Assembly (NCBI GenBank): GCA_023229845.1
Contig: JALNYK010000001.1
Location: 1-64,000 of the forward strand
Source of the DNA: Gallionella sp.
GTDB lineage: Bacteria > Pseudomonadota > Gammaproteobacteria > Burkholderiales > Gallionellaceae
DNA: 64,000 nt
Direction: 5' to 3'
Below are positions 8,273 to 17,609 of this stretch, one piece after another. The notes beneath the pieces were generated by a model that made no database searches, was not told the DNA's origin, and worked only from the letters and a program-made list of their open reading frames with translations. The number at the start of each line of letters is the position of its first letter. Within the stretch, counting starts at the first letter, position 1. Made by a program: the position numbers and the translations under genes.

Positions 8273-11221
8273 TTAGACCAGCAAATTCCCCGCCGTCAGC
8301 TGCACGATGTTCACCCCGGACAGGACCACCAGCGCGGTTTCCGTGCTGTTGTTCGCCAAATCGGTCGAGTGGTACACCGTCACCGCATTGCCGTTGGTCG
8401 AGTCGGCAATCACGATGTAGCCGTCCGTGGCGGTCACGGACACATCGGTCGCAATCGCGTTCGCCGCATCGGCAATCGCCACCGGCGTGGCGTCGAAGAT
8501 GAAGACGTTGGCGGCGACGAAGTCGGTCGTCAGGGTCTGGCCGGTCGCAACGGAATCGGTCAGGTTGGCGATGGCGGACAAGTCCAGCACGTCGCCGCCG
8601 TTCGCGACCGGCGCGGCGCTGAAACCGAGGACGGTGTCGGTTCCGTCTGCAATCGAAGTCAGCAGGATCGTCGCGGAGCCGGCCGCGGTCGCGTCGGCGA
8701 TGACGATCTGGTCTGCGCCCGCGCCGCCGGCGATGAGGTCGGCTCCGCCGTTGCCGTAGAGCACGTCGCCATTGGCCGTGCCGTTCAGCGTGTCGGCGGC
8801 GATGCTGCCGGTGACGATTGCGCCCGTTCCCAATGGCGTGACTTCTGCGGTGCTGAAACCGGGAATCGCCGAGAGCGGCGCGGCGGCATCCGCCAGCAGC
8901 GCCGTCTTGGCGTCGTTGGACTGCACGTAACCGTCGGCAAACACCAACCGGTCGTTCGATGCACCCGCCGCTGCCGCGACGATCACCGAGTCTCCGGTCG
9001 TCGCATTGGTAAAGGTGATCTTGGAGGTGGTCGCCGCCTTGGTGTAATCCGCCCAGTTGCCGGTGAGGTATATCTTGTCTTCGCCGCTATTCAGTTTGGA
9101 GGCGTCCACCGTCGCGCCCGCCTTGACGTAGACGATATCTACGCCGTTGCCGCCGGTCGCGATGAAGCTGACGCCCGGCGCGGTGCCCGTGAACACTTCC
9201 CCGGTCGCATCCAGCGAGAAGCCCTTGACCGTGGCGTTCAGTGTGGTCGGCTGCGCCGGCACCGCCCCCAGTGTCGGGATCGCGCCGCCCGCCGCCCAGC
9301 CATGCAGGTCGAACGTGCTGGCCGAGCCATTCGCGAACACCACGGTGTCGTAATTGAGCGACGTGCCCTTGGCCAACAGCACTGTCTCGGCATTTACACC
9401 CGCTCCGCGCGTCAGCGTCACCGTGGAGGTGGTGACGCTCGTCGCGTAATCCGCTAGGTTGCCCGTCAGGTAGATGTTGTCGATGCCGCCGTTGCTCTTG
9501 GTAAAGTCGAATTTTATGCCGGGCATCAGGGAAACATTGTCGATGCCGTTGGTCCCGGTGAATACGGTGTACTGCCCTTGTAACGACATCGCTCCGCGCG
9601 CCAGATCAAAATGCGTCAGGTTGTCGCCTGGAGACTGCGTGACGAAATATTTCGATGAAGGCGGAACGGATATGGTGACGCCGTTGCTGGCAACGGATTC
9701 GACAGCGCCATGGCCGTCGACATAGCCGGCAACCACGCTGACCGATTTGCCGACATCGGCTTGCGTCGGGATGTAGGTGCTGCTCGTCGCGCCAGCGATG
9801 GCTACACCGTCAACAAACCATTGGTAGCCGATGGCGCCAAGCCCATCGGCATCGGCCAGGGTGTTGGAGGCGGTCAGCGTGTAGTCCCGAAAGGCGGCGC
9901 CCGAGATGGATACGCCGCCGGTCGGGAGGGTATTCATGTAAATCCGGTCGCCGCTCAGGGAGAAATCGTTCGCCGAATAGACGCCTGTGAGCTGCACCTG
10001 CACGTCCGCACCCGCCACCGAATCGGTACCGATATACAGCATCGTACTTCCACCCGCCACCGCAAACTGGACCTGATTAGCCAGCACCGCGCTGCCGTTG
10101 CCCGCCGCAACGACGCCGGAGAAAGCGATGCCAGGAACGCTGATGCTGTCTCCCGCCGCGAAGTCGGTGATCGTGTCGATGCCGTTGCCGCTGGCATAAA
10201 AGCCAAACACATCGTTGCCACCCGCACCGGTGAGGATGTTGTTGTTTGAGTTGCCGACCAGGATGTTGTCCAGTACATTGCCGACGCCATTGATCGCAGC
10301 CGTGCCACTCAGCGCCAGGTTCTCGATGTTGGCGCCCAGCGTGTAGGTGATGGAACTCAGAATTGTGTCGGAGCCTTCGTTGAACCCTTCGGTTACGGTA
10401 TCGCCAGCGTTATCGACGACATAGGTATCGTCTCCCGCCCCGCCCAGCAGCGAGTCAGCCCCCGCACCGCCATCGAGGGTGTCGTTGCCAGCGTATCCGG
10501 ATAAGGTGTCGTTGCCGTCGAAACCGGGCAGCCAGTCCGAGCCGGCGCTGCCGTCGACCGTATCGTTCCCGGCAAGCGCCCCCTGAAGCACAGTAGCAGG
10601 ATCATTAGCCAGAGAACTGGACGAAATGACGTCATAAGCCAGATCGGCAATTGTTATGGTATGCCCGGCGCTATCAATTATCGATATCGAGGTGTAATGG
10701 TAGGCGGTGAAGCCTGGCGATGAGGGCGCATACGTTCCGGTAGCAGTAGCCGTCACTGTCCCAAGATTTGTCGGCACGGTCGTCGACCAACTGGTCAAGC
10801 TCATATCCAACGTCACCGCATCGATGAAACCGATGCCAAGCTCGATATAACCCTGGCTCTGGAAATTGATTGAAGTGAAACTTCCACTAACAACCGAAGT
10901 CAGCGTATTAACGCTTAGCATCCCAACCAGCGTCAAGGTCGAAGTACCATCTCCCAACACGATGCTATCAATAAACGCGTTGCTCGTTCCGAAGCCTGCG
11001 CCATACTCAGACATAGTTATGCCCAAGGATGAATTTACCAAAGTTGTGCTGGTGGAATTGAATATTACCGTCGCCCAACCGCTGGTAGAGAACAGCCCTG
11101 ATAAAAGGCTTGCTGCCGAAGTCGTCAGGAATGTCTGATTATTAAGCTGGTATGCCGTTGCTGCCGCCAGAAGATTCTCCAGATCAGCCTGACTCGCGAA
11201 ATTCGACGTAACGGTTGCCAT
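8273..11221 (-). CDS. RTX-type calcium-binding secreted protein, copy 2 (982 aa)
   Basis: Starts at the ATG at 11221 behind an SD-like AGGGGA; an in-frame ATG further upstream (11329) is rejected because it lies in the conserved leader and has no ribosome site. Residues 1-210 match copy 1; RTX nonapeptides (GSAGSDWLPGFDGNDTLSG and following) occupy about 220-270. A second GGNDVF block near 340 precedes the C-terminal module. From about residue 412 the DNA is identical to copy 1 as far as the window allows. The protein ends NIVQLTAGNLLV, as expected for a C-terminal type I secretion signal. It is the shortest of the three. No exporter lies nearby. Confidence 0.88.
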   Translation of the reverse strand: MATVTSNFASQADLENLLAAATAYQLNNQTFLTTSAASLLSGLFSTSGWATVIFNSTSTTLVNSSLGITMSEYGAGFGTSNAFIDSIVLGDGTSTLTLVGMLSVNTLTSVVSGSFTSINFQSQGYIELGIGFIDAVTLDMSLTSWSTTVPTNLGTVTATATGTYAPSSPGFTAYHYTSISIIDSAGHTITIADLAYDVISSSSLANDPATVLQGALAGNDTVDGSAGSDWLPGFDGNDTLSGYAGNDTLDGGAGADSLLGGAGDDTYVVDNAGDTVTEGFNEGSDTILSSITYTLGANIENLALSGTAAINGVGNVLDNILVGNSNNNILTGAGGNDVFGFYASGNGIDTITDFAAGDSISVPGIAFSGVVAAGNGSAVLANQVQFAVAGGSTMLYIGTDSVAGADVQVQLTGVYSANDFSLSGDRIYMNTLPTGGVSISGAAFRDYTLTASNTLADADGLGAIGYQWFVDGVAIAGATSSTYIPTQADVGKSVSVVAGYVDGHGAVESVASNGVTISVPPSSKYFVTQSPGDNLTHFDLARGAMSLQGQYTVFTGTNGIDNVSLMPGIKFDFTKSNGGIDNIYLTGNLADYATSVTTSTVTLTRGAGVNAETVLLAKGTSLNYDTVVFANGSASTFDLHGWAAGGAIPTLGAVPAQPTTLNATVKGFSLDATGEVFTGTAPGVSFIATGGNGVDIVYVKAGATVDASKLNSGEDKIYLTGNWADYTKAATTSKITFTNATTGDSVIVAAAAGASNDRLVFADGYVQSNDAKTALLADAAAPLSAIPGFSTAEVTPLGTGAIVTGSIAADTLNGTANGDVLYGNGGADLIAGGAGADQIVIADATAAGSATILLTSIADGTDTVLGFSAAPVANGGDVLDLSAIANLTDSVATGQTLTTDFVAANVFIFDATPVAIADAANAIATDVSVTATDGYIVIADSTNGNAVTVYHSTDLANNSTETALVVLSGVNIVQLTAGNLLV
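8617..9985. repeat. 1369-bp direct repeat, right copy (identical to 1-1369)
   Basis: Internal part of RTX copy 2, identical in all compared stretches to bases 1-1369 although the neighbouring parts of the two genes differ. The pattern fits recent gene conversion or unequal crossing over. Confidence 0.9.
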
Positions 11222-11415
11222 GTCATCCCCTGTTTGAAATTCGCGCGACTCTAGCAAGCTCTGGGGCATAAATATATAGACCGAAATGCCTATATATTTC
11301 GGCCTATGCATCAGACTGTTCGCCGGCATCGTAGAATTAAAACCCTGCTTTTATCCGACACTCGCGATGTCAGAAATCGATCCCGCCACCGTCAAGGCCT
11401 ATCTGGAAACGGACT
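11221..11415. repeat. Upstream region of RTX copy 2, source-like copy of 3604-3798
   Basis: Same leader, palindrome and DUF3293 5' end as 3604-3798, with about six mismatches. Here the DUF3293 gene continues intact, so this is probably the original arrangement. Confidence 0.85.
11277..11306. promoter_or_regulatory. Palindrome between RTX copy 2 and the DUF3293 gene
   Basis: Same inverted repeat as at 3660-3689, with arms 11277-11287 and 11296-11306. It sits between divergently transcribed genes and could serve either. Confidence 0.45.
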
Positions 11416-11786
11416 ACTGCATAGCTGCCCCTGAGCCGTTCGTGTTGCGAGTGGGCACCGCCAGCGTACCGCTGGCGTCACTCTATCGGGAGCATCGCAC
11501 GGGCTGCTGCGTCTTCGTCACCGCCTGCAACCCCTACAGCCGCCTCGTCGGCGAGCAGGAGAATGCCGAACGACAAGCGGAGCTTGCACGGGAACTGAAC
11601 CGGCTCGGGCTGACCTTCTTCGATGGCGTCGGACGACATCCAGCGGGAGGCTGGCCCGCGGAGCCCGGCTCTCTGGTGCTGGGACTGTCGCTAGCCGCCG
11701 CGAAAGCGCTGGGCGAGAAACATCGACAGAACGCGATCGTCTGGTGCGGGCCGGGAGGGACACCGGAACTGATCCTGCTCAGGTGA
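11367..11786 (+). CDS. DUF3293 family protein (139 aa)
   Basis: Small soluble protein beginning MSEIDPATVKAYLETDY. A start further upstream (11286) is rejected because it lies in the palindrome/leader. Features of the DUF3293 family are visible: FVTACNPYSR near residue 50, the segment around NRLGLTFFDGVGRHPAGGW, and a C-terminal stretch with GLSLAAAKALGEKHRQNAIVW. Biochemical function is unknown for the family. It is divergent from RTX copy 2, shares a palindromic upstream region with it, and its 5' end was co-duplicated at 3750. Confidence 0.8.
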   Translation: MSEIDPATVKAYLETDYCIAAPEPFVLRVGTASVPLASLYREHRTGCCVFVTACNPYSRLVGEQENAERQAELARELNRLGLTFFDGVGRHPAGGWPAEPGSLVLGLSLAAAKALGEKHRQNAIVWCGPGGTPELILLR

Positions 11787-11846
11787 GCGACAAATTCTGC
11801 TCCCTACATCCCTAAAGAATGCGGCCCGACGGCCGAAAACACCGTA

Positions 11847-13064
11847 ATGAGCGGCCACCTCCAATCCGAGAACTATTCCCTGCGCCAGCAGCTTGAAAGC
11901 CTGCTGCACGAAGCACGGCGCAACGAGGACAAGATGCGCCGCTTCGACCAACTCCAGCGCCAGTTGATCGGCGCGGATTCGCTGCCGGAATTGATCCGCC
12001 TGCTGCTCTCCGAATACAAACTCGCGTTCGGCGTGGAGTTCGTCGCCCTCGCACTGGTCGATCACGAATACGAAATCACCCGGATACTGGAGAGCGAATG
12101 CGACAAGACGGATTGCGGCGGGCTGACGCTGCATCCTTCGACGGCCCCGCTGGAAGCGCTATACCGCGGCAGAACTGGCCCCTGTCTGGACACGTTCGAT
12201 GCGGCTATCCACCAAGCCCTGTTCGATAGCGCGCCGGGCGAGATCGCCTCGGTCGCGCTGCTGCCGCTGATGCGCCACGGGGAACTGATCGGCAGCCTGC
12301 ATTTCGGCAGCGCCGATCCGGGCCGCTATGCTGCGGGTTGCGGCACGGATTTCCTCGAACGCCTGACCGAGATCATCGCGATCTGCCTGGAGAACGCGCT
12401 TTCGCAGGAACAGTTGAAGATGCTGGGCATGACCGATGCGCTGACCGGCGTGAGCAACCGCCGTTATTTCGACCACCGCTGCCAGATCGAGGTCAGCCAG
12501 TCGCGCCGGCAGCGCCGCCCACTGGTCTGCATGCTGCTCGACATCGACAAGTTCAAGCGCATCAACGACACCTACGGCCACCAGACCGGCGACGAGGCGC
12601 TGATGAGCACCGCCTCGGCGATCCAGTCGCAACTGCGCGCGGGCGATACGCTGGCCCGCTTCGGCGGCGAAGAATTCGTCGTGCTGCTGCCGCATACCGA
12701 CATGCACTCTGCCCGCCAGATCGCCGAACGGATACGCTGCTGCATCGCGGAAAAGGAGCTGCATGCGCAGAACGGGGAGCCGATCAACCTGACCATCTCG
12801 ATAGGCCTGTCGCTGTTGCCGGTCGACAGTCACACCGCGAAAAATCAAGCGCTGATCGAACGCATGCTCGCCGCCGCCGACAAGGCGCTCTACCGCGCCA
12901 AGCACGAAGGCCGCAACCGCGTGATATGCGACGACAGCCTGCCGGACGAAGAAGCCCGCACGACAAACCGGATGCAGTCGATTACCGCTACGCTGAAACA
13001 ACTGCCCACGGCAGGGTTGTCCATGCTGAAAGCCTTGAAACGCACTCTGGCGTTATCGAAATAA
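11847..13064 (+). CDS. Diguanylate cyclase with N-terminal DUF484/GAF-like domain
   Basis: 405 residues. An N-terminal coiled coil (about 5-40) and a DUF484/GAF-like sensory domain (about 40-185) lead into a GGDEF domain from about 195. The active-site signature is GGEEF near residue 272, a functional variant of GGDEF. An RxxD product-inhibition site (RAGD) lies just upstream, so the enzyme should make cyclic-di-GMP from GTP and be feedback inhibited. There are no membrane segments, so it is cytosolic. The ligand of the N-terminal domain is unknown. It may oppose the HD-GYP protein at 44644-45678. Confidence 0.9.
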   Translation: MSGHLQSENYSLRQQLESLLHEARRNEDKMRRFDQLQRQLIGADSLPELIRLLLSEYKLAFGVEFVALALVDHEYEITRILESECDKTDCGGLTLHPSTAPLEALYRGRTGPCLDTFDAAIHQALFDSAPGEIASVALLPLMRHGELIGSLHFGSADPGRYAAGCGTDFLERLTEIIAICLENALSQEQLKMLGMTDALTGVSNRRYFDHRCQIEVSQSRRQRRPLVCMLLDIDKFKRINDTYGHQTGDEALMSTASAIQSQLRAGDTLARFGGEEFVVLLPHTDMHSARQIAERIRCCIAEKELHAQNGEPINLTISIGLSLLPVDSHTAKNQALIERMLAAADKALYRAKHEGRNRVICDDSLPDEEARTTNRMQSITATLKQLPTAGLSMLKALKRTLALSK

Positions 13065-13113
13065 CCAACCTTATTCCGATTCCCGCGAACTCGTATCGCG
13101 CACGCCCTCCGCA

Positions 13114-13248
13114 CTAATGCAGACTCCGACTGAAAAGCAATTCGACCGCCGCATAAAACTCTTTCGGCGGAATCTCGATGCCATCGCAAAAGAAATGGAA
13201 CGGATAAGCCCGGTACAGGTGTCCGTTGATTGTGTAAGCCTCGCTCAT
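13114..13248 (-). CDS. Small hypothetical protein (44 aa)
   Basis: A 44-codon frame read leftwards from ATG at 13248 to TAG at 13114, with GAGGG a few bases upstream of the start. The product begins MSEAYTINGHLYRAYPFHFF and continues with DGIEIPPKEFYAAVELLF, an aromatic-rich sequence that looks like a folded small protein. The opposite strand has a 67-codon frame over the same bases whose product looks random. No family recognised. Confidence 0.45.
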   Translation of the reverse strand: MSEAYTINGHLYRAYPFHFFCDGIEIPPKEFYAAVELLFSRSLH

Positions 13249-13349
13249 GATAGCCACCCTCTGAATTCTTTACCTGCGGCATGCACGCCCTGCCTGTTCT
13301 TGCGCAACGTCCGCCCGTAGTAAGAATATCGGCAGATACCGGGGTGTGA

Positions 13350-16175
13350 TTAGTCTGGCTGTTCCTCCGCCGCTCCCGGCGCGAGATCGGGCTCGCCGCA
13401 GCGGCGCAGAATTTCCGTGCGCGCCCGGTTGCGCAGGCGGATGGCCGCATCCCAGCCCTTGCCTTCCGGCGCGATAGGCTCGCCTATCGTCACGGTGATC
13501 GCGCCGCGATGCGGGAACCAGCTGCCGTCGCGCAGGATGGAGCGGGTGCCGCGCAGGCTCACCGGCACGACAGTCGCGCCCGCCTCGGCGGCGACGACGA
13601 ATGCGCCCATGCGGAAAGGTGTCAGTCCGGGGATGCGGCTGAACGTGCCCTCCGGGAAGAACACCGGGCTGCGGCCCGACTGCAACGAACGCGCGACCTG
13701 CTTCACGTCTTCCAGACTGCGTTGCGACTCGTAACGCTCGACGAAATCCGTGCCGATGCGCCGCAGATAGATGCGCGAGACGAAGCTGCCCAGCAGCTCC
13801 CGCTTGGCGACGAAGCTGAAATGCCCCGCGCCGGCCAGCCGCTCCGGCAGCGCGGCGACCAGCACGATGCCGTCCAGATAGCTCGCGTGGTTGGCCACCA
13901 GCACGCAGGATTCTTGCGGCAGATTTTCCAGGCCGCGCACGACCAGCGGCGTGCCGGTCAGGCGGGCATACAGACGCGCACTGGCGCGACTGGCCGCCCA
14001 GCTCCACGCGGGACGCGGCAGCAGCGCGGCGACCAGCCAGGTCAAGATCGCCAGCAGCCAGAACAGCGCCCAGACATAGGCGGCATAGCCGTAGTCGGTT
14101 GCGACACGGATGCCGCGGCGCAACTGCGGCAGCATGCCGCTCCACGCCAGCCGGACGACCTGCCACCACACCGCGCGCATCGGCTGCGCCCCCCGCTCGA
14201 ACTGTTCGCGGCAGGCAGCGCGGCGAATCTTGCCGCTCGATGTCTTCAACACGCTGTGGACGGGGGCCAACACGACGTTGTCGGCAGGCATGCCCAGCAC
14301 GTCCAGCGTCAGCTCGTTGATCCTGATGCGCAATTCTTCCAGCCGGTCGGGCGCGGTCTCGCGCGTTTCGGCCATCACCACCAGACGCTCGGTGCCGGTC
14401 GCCGGATCGGGGCTACCGAACACCGCGACGCAGCCCTTGCGTATGCCGGGGATGTCACCCACCGCGTCCTCCAGTTCGTAGGGATAAATGTTGCGCCCGG
14501 CGCGGATGATGATGTCTTTCGAACGTCCGGTCAGATAGATCTCGCCCTCGGCCAGATAGGCGTAGTCGCCGGAATCCAGCCAGTCGCCGTGGAACAGCGC
14601 GCGCGTCTGTTCCGGATTGCGGTAGTAACCGCCGGTGGCGGAAGGGCCTTTGAATTCGAGATGCCCTTCCATGCGCTCGCCCAGCTCGCGACCAGCGGCA
14701 TCGACTATCCTGATTTCGTGGCCTGCGAGCGGCCGCCCGCAGGCGGGGAAGCGCAACACTTCCGCCTCTTCGATTCCTGTCGGTTCGGCATGGCCGGTGC
14801 GCATGAAGGCATCGCGTTTGATGCGGTCGATCAGCGGGCCGCGCCCCGGCGGCGGGAACGCCAGCCCAACCGAACATTCGGCCAGCCCGTACACCGGCGA
14901 CATCGCCTGCGGACGCAATCCGTAGCGGCCGAAACGCTGCGCGAAATTCGCGAGGGTCTCCGGACTGACCGGCTCCGCGCCGTTGAACGCCATGCGCCAG
15001 CTCGACAGATCCAGCCCTTCCAGCGCCGTATCCGGAATCTTGCGCAGACACAGTTCGTAGCCGAAGTTGGGCGAGGCCGACAGCGTGCCGCGATACTTGT
15101 GGATCGCCCACAGCCAGCGCTCGGGGCGCGTGAGGAAGGTCAGCGGCGACATCGCCACCAGCGGGAACGCGTGGTACAGGCTGCCCAGCCACGCGCCTAT
15201 CAGCCCCATGTCGTGGTACAGCGGCAGCCAACTGACGAACACGTCGGTGGAGTCGGCCCGCACCGCCTGCCCCATCGCGCGGATGTTAGCCAGCAGGTTC
15301 GCGTGGGTCAGCACCGTGCCCTTAGGGTTGCCGGTGCTGCCGGAGGTGTACTGGAGCAGCGCGATGTCCTCCGGCCTGCGCGGAATGCCGCTCGCGCGCC
15401 CGTTGCCGCACAGCTCGTCCACGGTGACCACGCTGCGCAACGACTCTACCTGCGCCTGCAACAGCCGCGCCACCGGCTTGGCCTCGGGTACGGTGACCAG
15501 CATCGCGGCGAGCGCGTTGGCGAGTATGCCCGCATGTCGGCGCAGGTGATCTTCGATCTGCGACGGGCGGGCTGGAGGATAGATAGGCACCGGCACACCG
15601 CCCGCCAGCAGCACGCCCATAAAGCAGCAGAAATAATCTCGCCCCGTCGGCAGCATCATCGCCACCGACTGGCCGGGCTGCAGGCCGCGTTCCAGCAGCC
15701 CCGCCGCAACCTGTTCCGCGCCGTCGCGCAGCGCGGCGTAGCTCAGCGCAGTTTCGCCGCCTTCCGCATCCAGCAAGGTGATATGCGTGCGATCGGGGTG
15801 AGCGCGCACATGCCAGTCCAGCACCTCGGTCAGCGTCAGCGCATCCACCGGCATCGCCTGCACCGGGATCGGCGCTTCTTCGCGCCGCTCGCCCACAGGC
15901 CGCGCCATCGCGGGTGCGGCGGCCAGCACCGCCTGCAACAGGTCGCGCGGCGTCTCGGCGGTGACGAACACCCGCTCCGGCAGGCTGATGCCGAAAGCCT
16001 GTTCGATGCGCGCCAGCAGCTCGACGCGCCCCAGGCTGTCTATGCCCAGGTCGCGCTCCAGCGCGCTGTCCATCGTGACTTGAATGGCTTCTTCGGGGCG
16101 CGAGTGCAACTCGGCGGCAAGCCGCTGGACGATCGCCAGCAATGTGGTGGAGGTGTCGCTCATCGCATCGACCAT
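13350..16175 (-). CDS. ACP - fatty acyl-AMP ligase - PlsC acyltransferase fusion (941 aa)
   Basis: The start is taken at 16175 (MVDAMSDTST) behind GGAG; an upstream ATG at 16256 lacks a ribosome site. Three modules are visible. (1) An acyl carrier domain, residues ~5-85, with the phosphopantetheine serine in DLGIDSLGRVELL (S47). (2) An AMP-forming acyl ligase of the FAAL/acyl-CoA synthetase type, ~125-680, with YTSGSTGNPKG near 275 and the C-terminal KTSSGKIRRAA motif. (3) A PlsC-type 1-acylglycerol-phosphate acyltransferase, ~720-930, with NHASYLD near 760 and FFPEGTFSR near 838, preceded by hydrophobic segments near 700. The order suggests that a fatty acid is activated as acyl-AMP, loaded on the ACP and transferred to a lipid acceptor at the inner membrane. 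Substrate and product are not known. It is divergent from the MFS gene at 16294. Confidence 0.85.
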   Translation of the reverse strand: MVDAMSDTSTTLLAIVQRLAAELHSRPEEAIQVTMDSALERDLGIDSLGRVELLARIEQAFGISLPERVFVTAETPRDLLQAVLAAAPAMARPVGERREEAPIPVQAMPVDALTLTEVLDWHVRAHPDRTHITLLDAEGGETALSYAALRDGAEQVAAGLLERGLQPGQSVAMMLPTGRDYFCCFMGVLLAGGVPVPIYPPARPSQIEDHLRRHAGILANALAAMLVTVPEAKPVARLLQAQVESLRSVVTVDELCGNGRASGIPRRPEDIALLQYTSGSTGNPKGTVLTHANLLANIRAMGQAVRADSTDVFVSWLPLYHDMGLIGAWLGSLYHAFPLVAMSPLTFLTRPERWLWAIHKYRGTLSASPNFGYELCLRKIPDTALEGLDLSSWRMAFNGAEPVSPETLANFAQRFGRYGLRPQAMSPVYGLAECSVGLAFPPPGRGPLIDRIKRDAFMRTGHAEPTGIEEAEVLRFPACGRPLAGHEIRIVDAAGRELGERMEGHLEFKGPSATGGYYRNPEQTRALFHGDWLDSGDYAYLAEGEIYLTGRSKDIIIRAGRNIYPYELEDAVGDIPGIRKGCVAVFGSPDPATGTERLVVMAETRETAPDRLEELRIRINELTLDVLGMPADNVVLAPVHSVLKTSSGKIRRAACREQFERGAQPMRAVWWQVVRLAWSGMLPQLRRGIRVATDYGYAAYVWALFWLLAILTWLVAALLPRPAWSWAASRASARLYARLTGTPLVVRGLENLPQESCVLVANHASYLDGIVLVAALPERLAGAGHFSFVAKRELLGSFVSRIYLRRIGTDFVERYESQRSLEDVKQVARSLQSGRSPVFFPEGTFSRIPGLTPFRMGAFVVAAEAGATVVPVSLRGTRSILRDGSWFPHRGAITVTIGEPIAPEGKGWDAAIRLRNRARTEILRRCGEPDLAPGAAEEQPD

Positions 16176-16293
16176 GATTCTCCGCTTGGCCCGGCCGGCC
16201 CGGTACGGGCGTCGGCCACGCATTCGTTTTACATTGACCGCAACAATGGCCAGCAATATCCTCCCGGTCGCCCATCACCGTCAATACAGAACC

Positions 16294-17586
16294 ATGCGTA
16301 CTTCCCTGAACAGAACCGTCACACGCCGCGAAGTCTGGGCCTGGGCCATGTACGACTTCGCCAACTCCGGCTACACCACGGTGGTCATCACCGCGATCTT
16401 CAACGCATATTTCGTCTCGGTCGTCGCGGACAACCAGCCCTGGGCGACGTTCGCATGGACGGCCGCGCTGGCAGTCTCTTACGCCGCGATCATGTTCACC
16501 GCGCCGCTGCTCGGCGCGTACGCCGACGCTTATGCCGCAAAGAAGAAACTGCTGGCTCTGACCACCGCCGGCTGCGTGACGTTCACCGCGCTGCTGGCGT
16601 TCAGCGGACCGGGCAGCCTGTGGCTCACGATAGCCCTGATCGTGCTGTCGAATTTCTTCTACGGCAGCGGCGAGAACCTGGTCGCCGCCTTCCTGCCGGA
16701 ACTGGCGCGCGGCAACGCGCTGGGCAAGGTGTCGGGATGGGGCTGGAGCCTGGGTTATGTCGGCGGCCTGGTGAGTCTGGGCGCATGTCTCGCTTACGTG
16801 ACCTGGGCGCAGGCGCAGGGCCAGCAGGCGGCGGACTTCGTGCCGATGACCATGCTGATCACCGCCGCGCTGTTCGCGCTGTCCAGCCTGCCCACCTTTT
16901 TGTTCCTGAAGGAGCGCGCCGTTCCGCAACCGCACCTGCAGGGGAAAAATCTGATGCAGGAATCGTACATGCGACTGAAGCAGACGCTCGCCCATGCGCA
17001 GCATTACCGCGACCTGCGCCGCTTCCTGATCTGCACGGTGTTCTATCAGGCGGGCATACAGGCAGTGATCACGCTCGCCGCGATCTACGCGCAGCAGGCC
17101 ATGCACTTCACCACCCAGCAGACCATACTGCTGATCTTCGTGGTCAACATCACCGCCGCGGTTGGCGCATTTTTATTCGGTCACTTGCAGGACCGCATCG
17201 GCCATATCCCGGCGATCGCGCTGACACTGGTCGGCTGGATCGTCATGATCCTGCTGGCCTGGGCCGCCGAAGGCCCGGTCATGTTTTGGGTCGCGGCCAA
17301 CCTCGCCGGCGTATGCATGGGCGCGAGCCAGTCCGCCGGGCGCGCGCTGGTAGGACTGCTGAGCCCGGCCACGCGCCGCGCCGAATTCTTCGGGCTATGG
17401 GGGCTGGCGGTGAAGCTCTCCGCGATACTGGGGCCGCTGACTTACGGGCTGGTGAGCTGGCTGTCGCAGGGCGACCATCGCCTCGCAATCCTGATCACCG
17501 GCAGCTACTTCCTCGTCGGTCTGGCGATACTGGTCGGGGTGGATGTCAGAAGAGGCAGGCGCGCCGCGCTACGATCAAAATTTTAA
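16294..17586 (+). CDS. MFS transporter, UMF1/Atg22-like family
   Basis: 430-residue integral membrane protein with about 12 hydrophobic segments. The N-terminal motif WAMYDFANSGYTT is characteristic of the UMF1 (Atg22-like) branch of the major facilitator superfamily. A central loop (about residues 200-240) splits the two six-helix halves. An ATG at 16246 in the same frame could extend the protein by 16 residues, but family members begin close to MRTSLNR. The substrate is unknown; amino acid or metabolite efflux is typical for the family. It is divergent from the ACP-ligase-PlsC fusion, which hints at, but does not prove, a link. Confidence 0.85.
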   Translation: MRTSLNRTVTRREVWAWAMYDFANSGYTTVVITAIFNAYFVSVVADNQPWATFAWTAALAVSYAAIMFTAPLLGAYADAYAAKKKLLALTTAGCVTFTALLAFSGPGSLWLTIALIVLSNFFYGSGENLVAAFLPELARGNALGKVSGWGWSLGYVGGLVSLGACLAYVTWAQAQGQQAADFVPMTMLITAALFALSSLPTFLFLKERAVPQPHLQGKNLMQESYMRLKQTLAHAQHYRDLRRFLICTVFYQAGIQAVITLAAIYAQQAMHFTTQQTILLIFVVNITAAVGAFLFGHLQDRIGHIPAIALTLVGWIVMILLAWAAEGPVMFWVAANLAGVCMGASQSAGRALVGLLSPATRRAEFFGLWGLAVKLSAILGPLTYGLVSWLSQGDHRLAILITGSYFLVGLAILVGVDVRRGRRAALRSKF

Positions 17587-17609
17587 TGGTGAATATTGCG
17601 CCAACCTGT

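Noticed and set aside
2230..10560. Short regularly spaced repeats resembling a CRISPR array
   Set aside because: They are in-frame nonapeptide codons of RTX proteins, without constant spacers or conserved direct-repeat length.
11222..11329. 36-codon N-terminal extension of RTX copy 2
   Set aside because: No ribosome site; it covers the palindrome and leader, and copy 1 supports the start at MATVTSN.
13117..13320. 67-codon plus-strand frame
   Set aside because: The product looks random; the minus-strand 44-codon frame over the same bases has a better ribosome site and composition.
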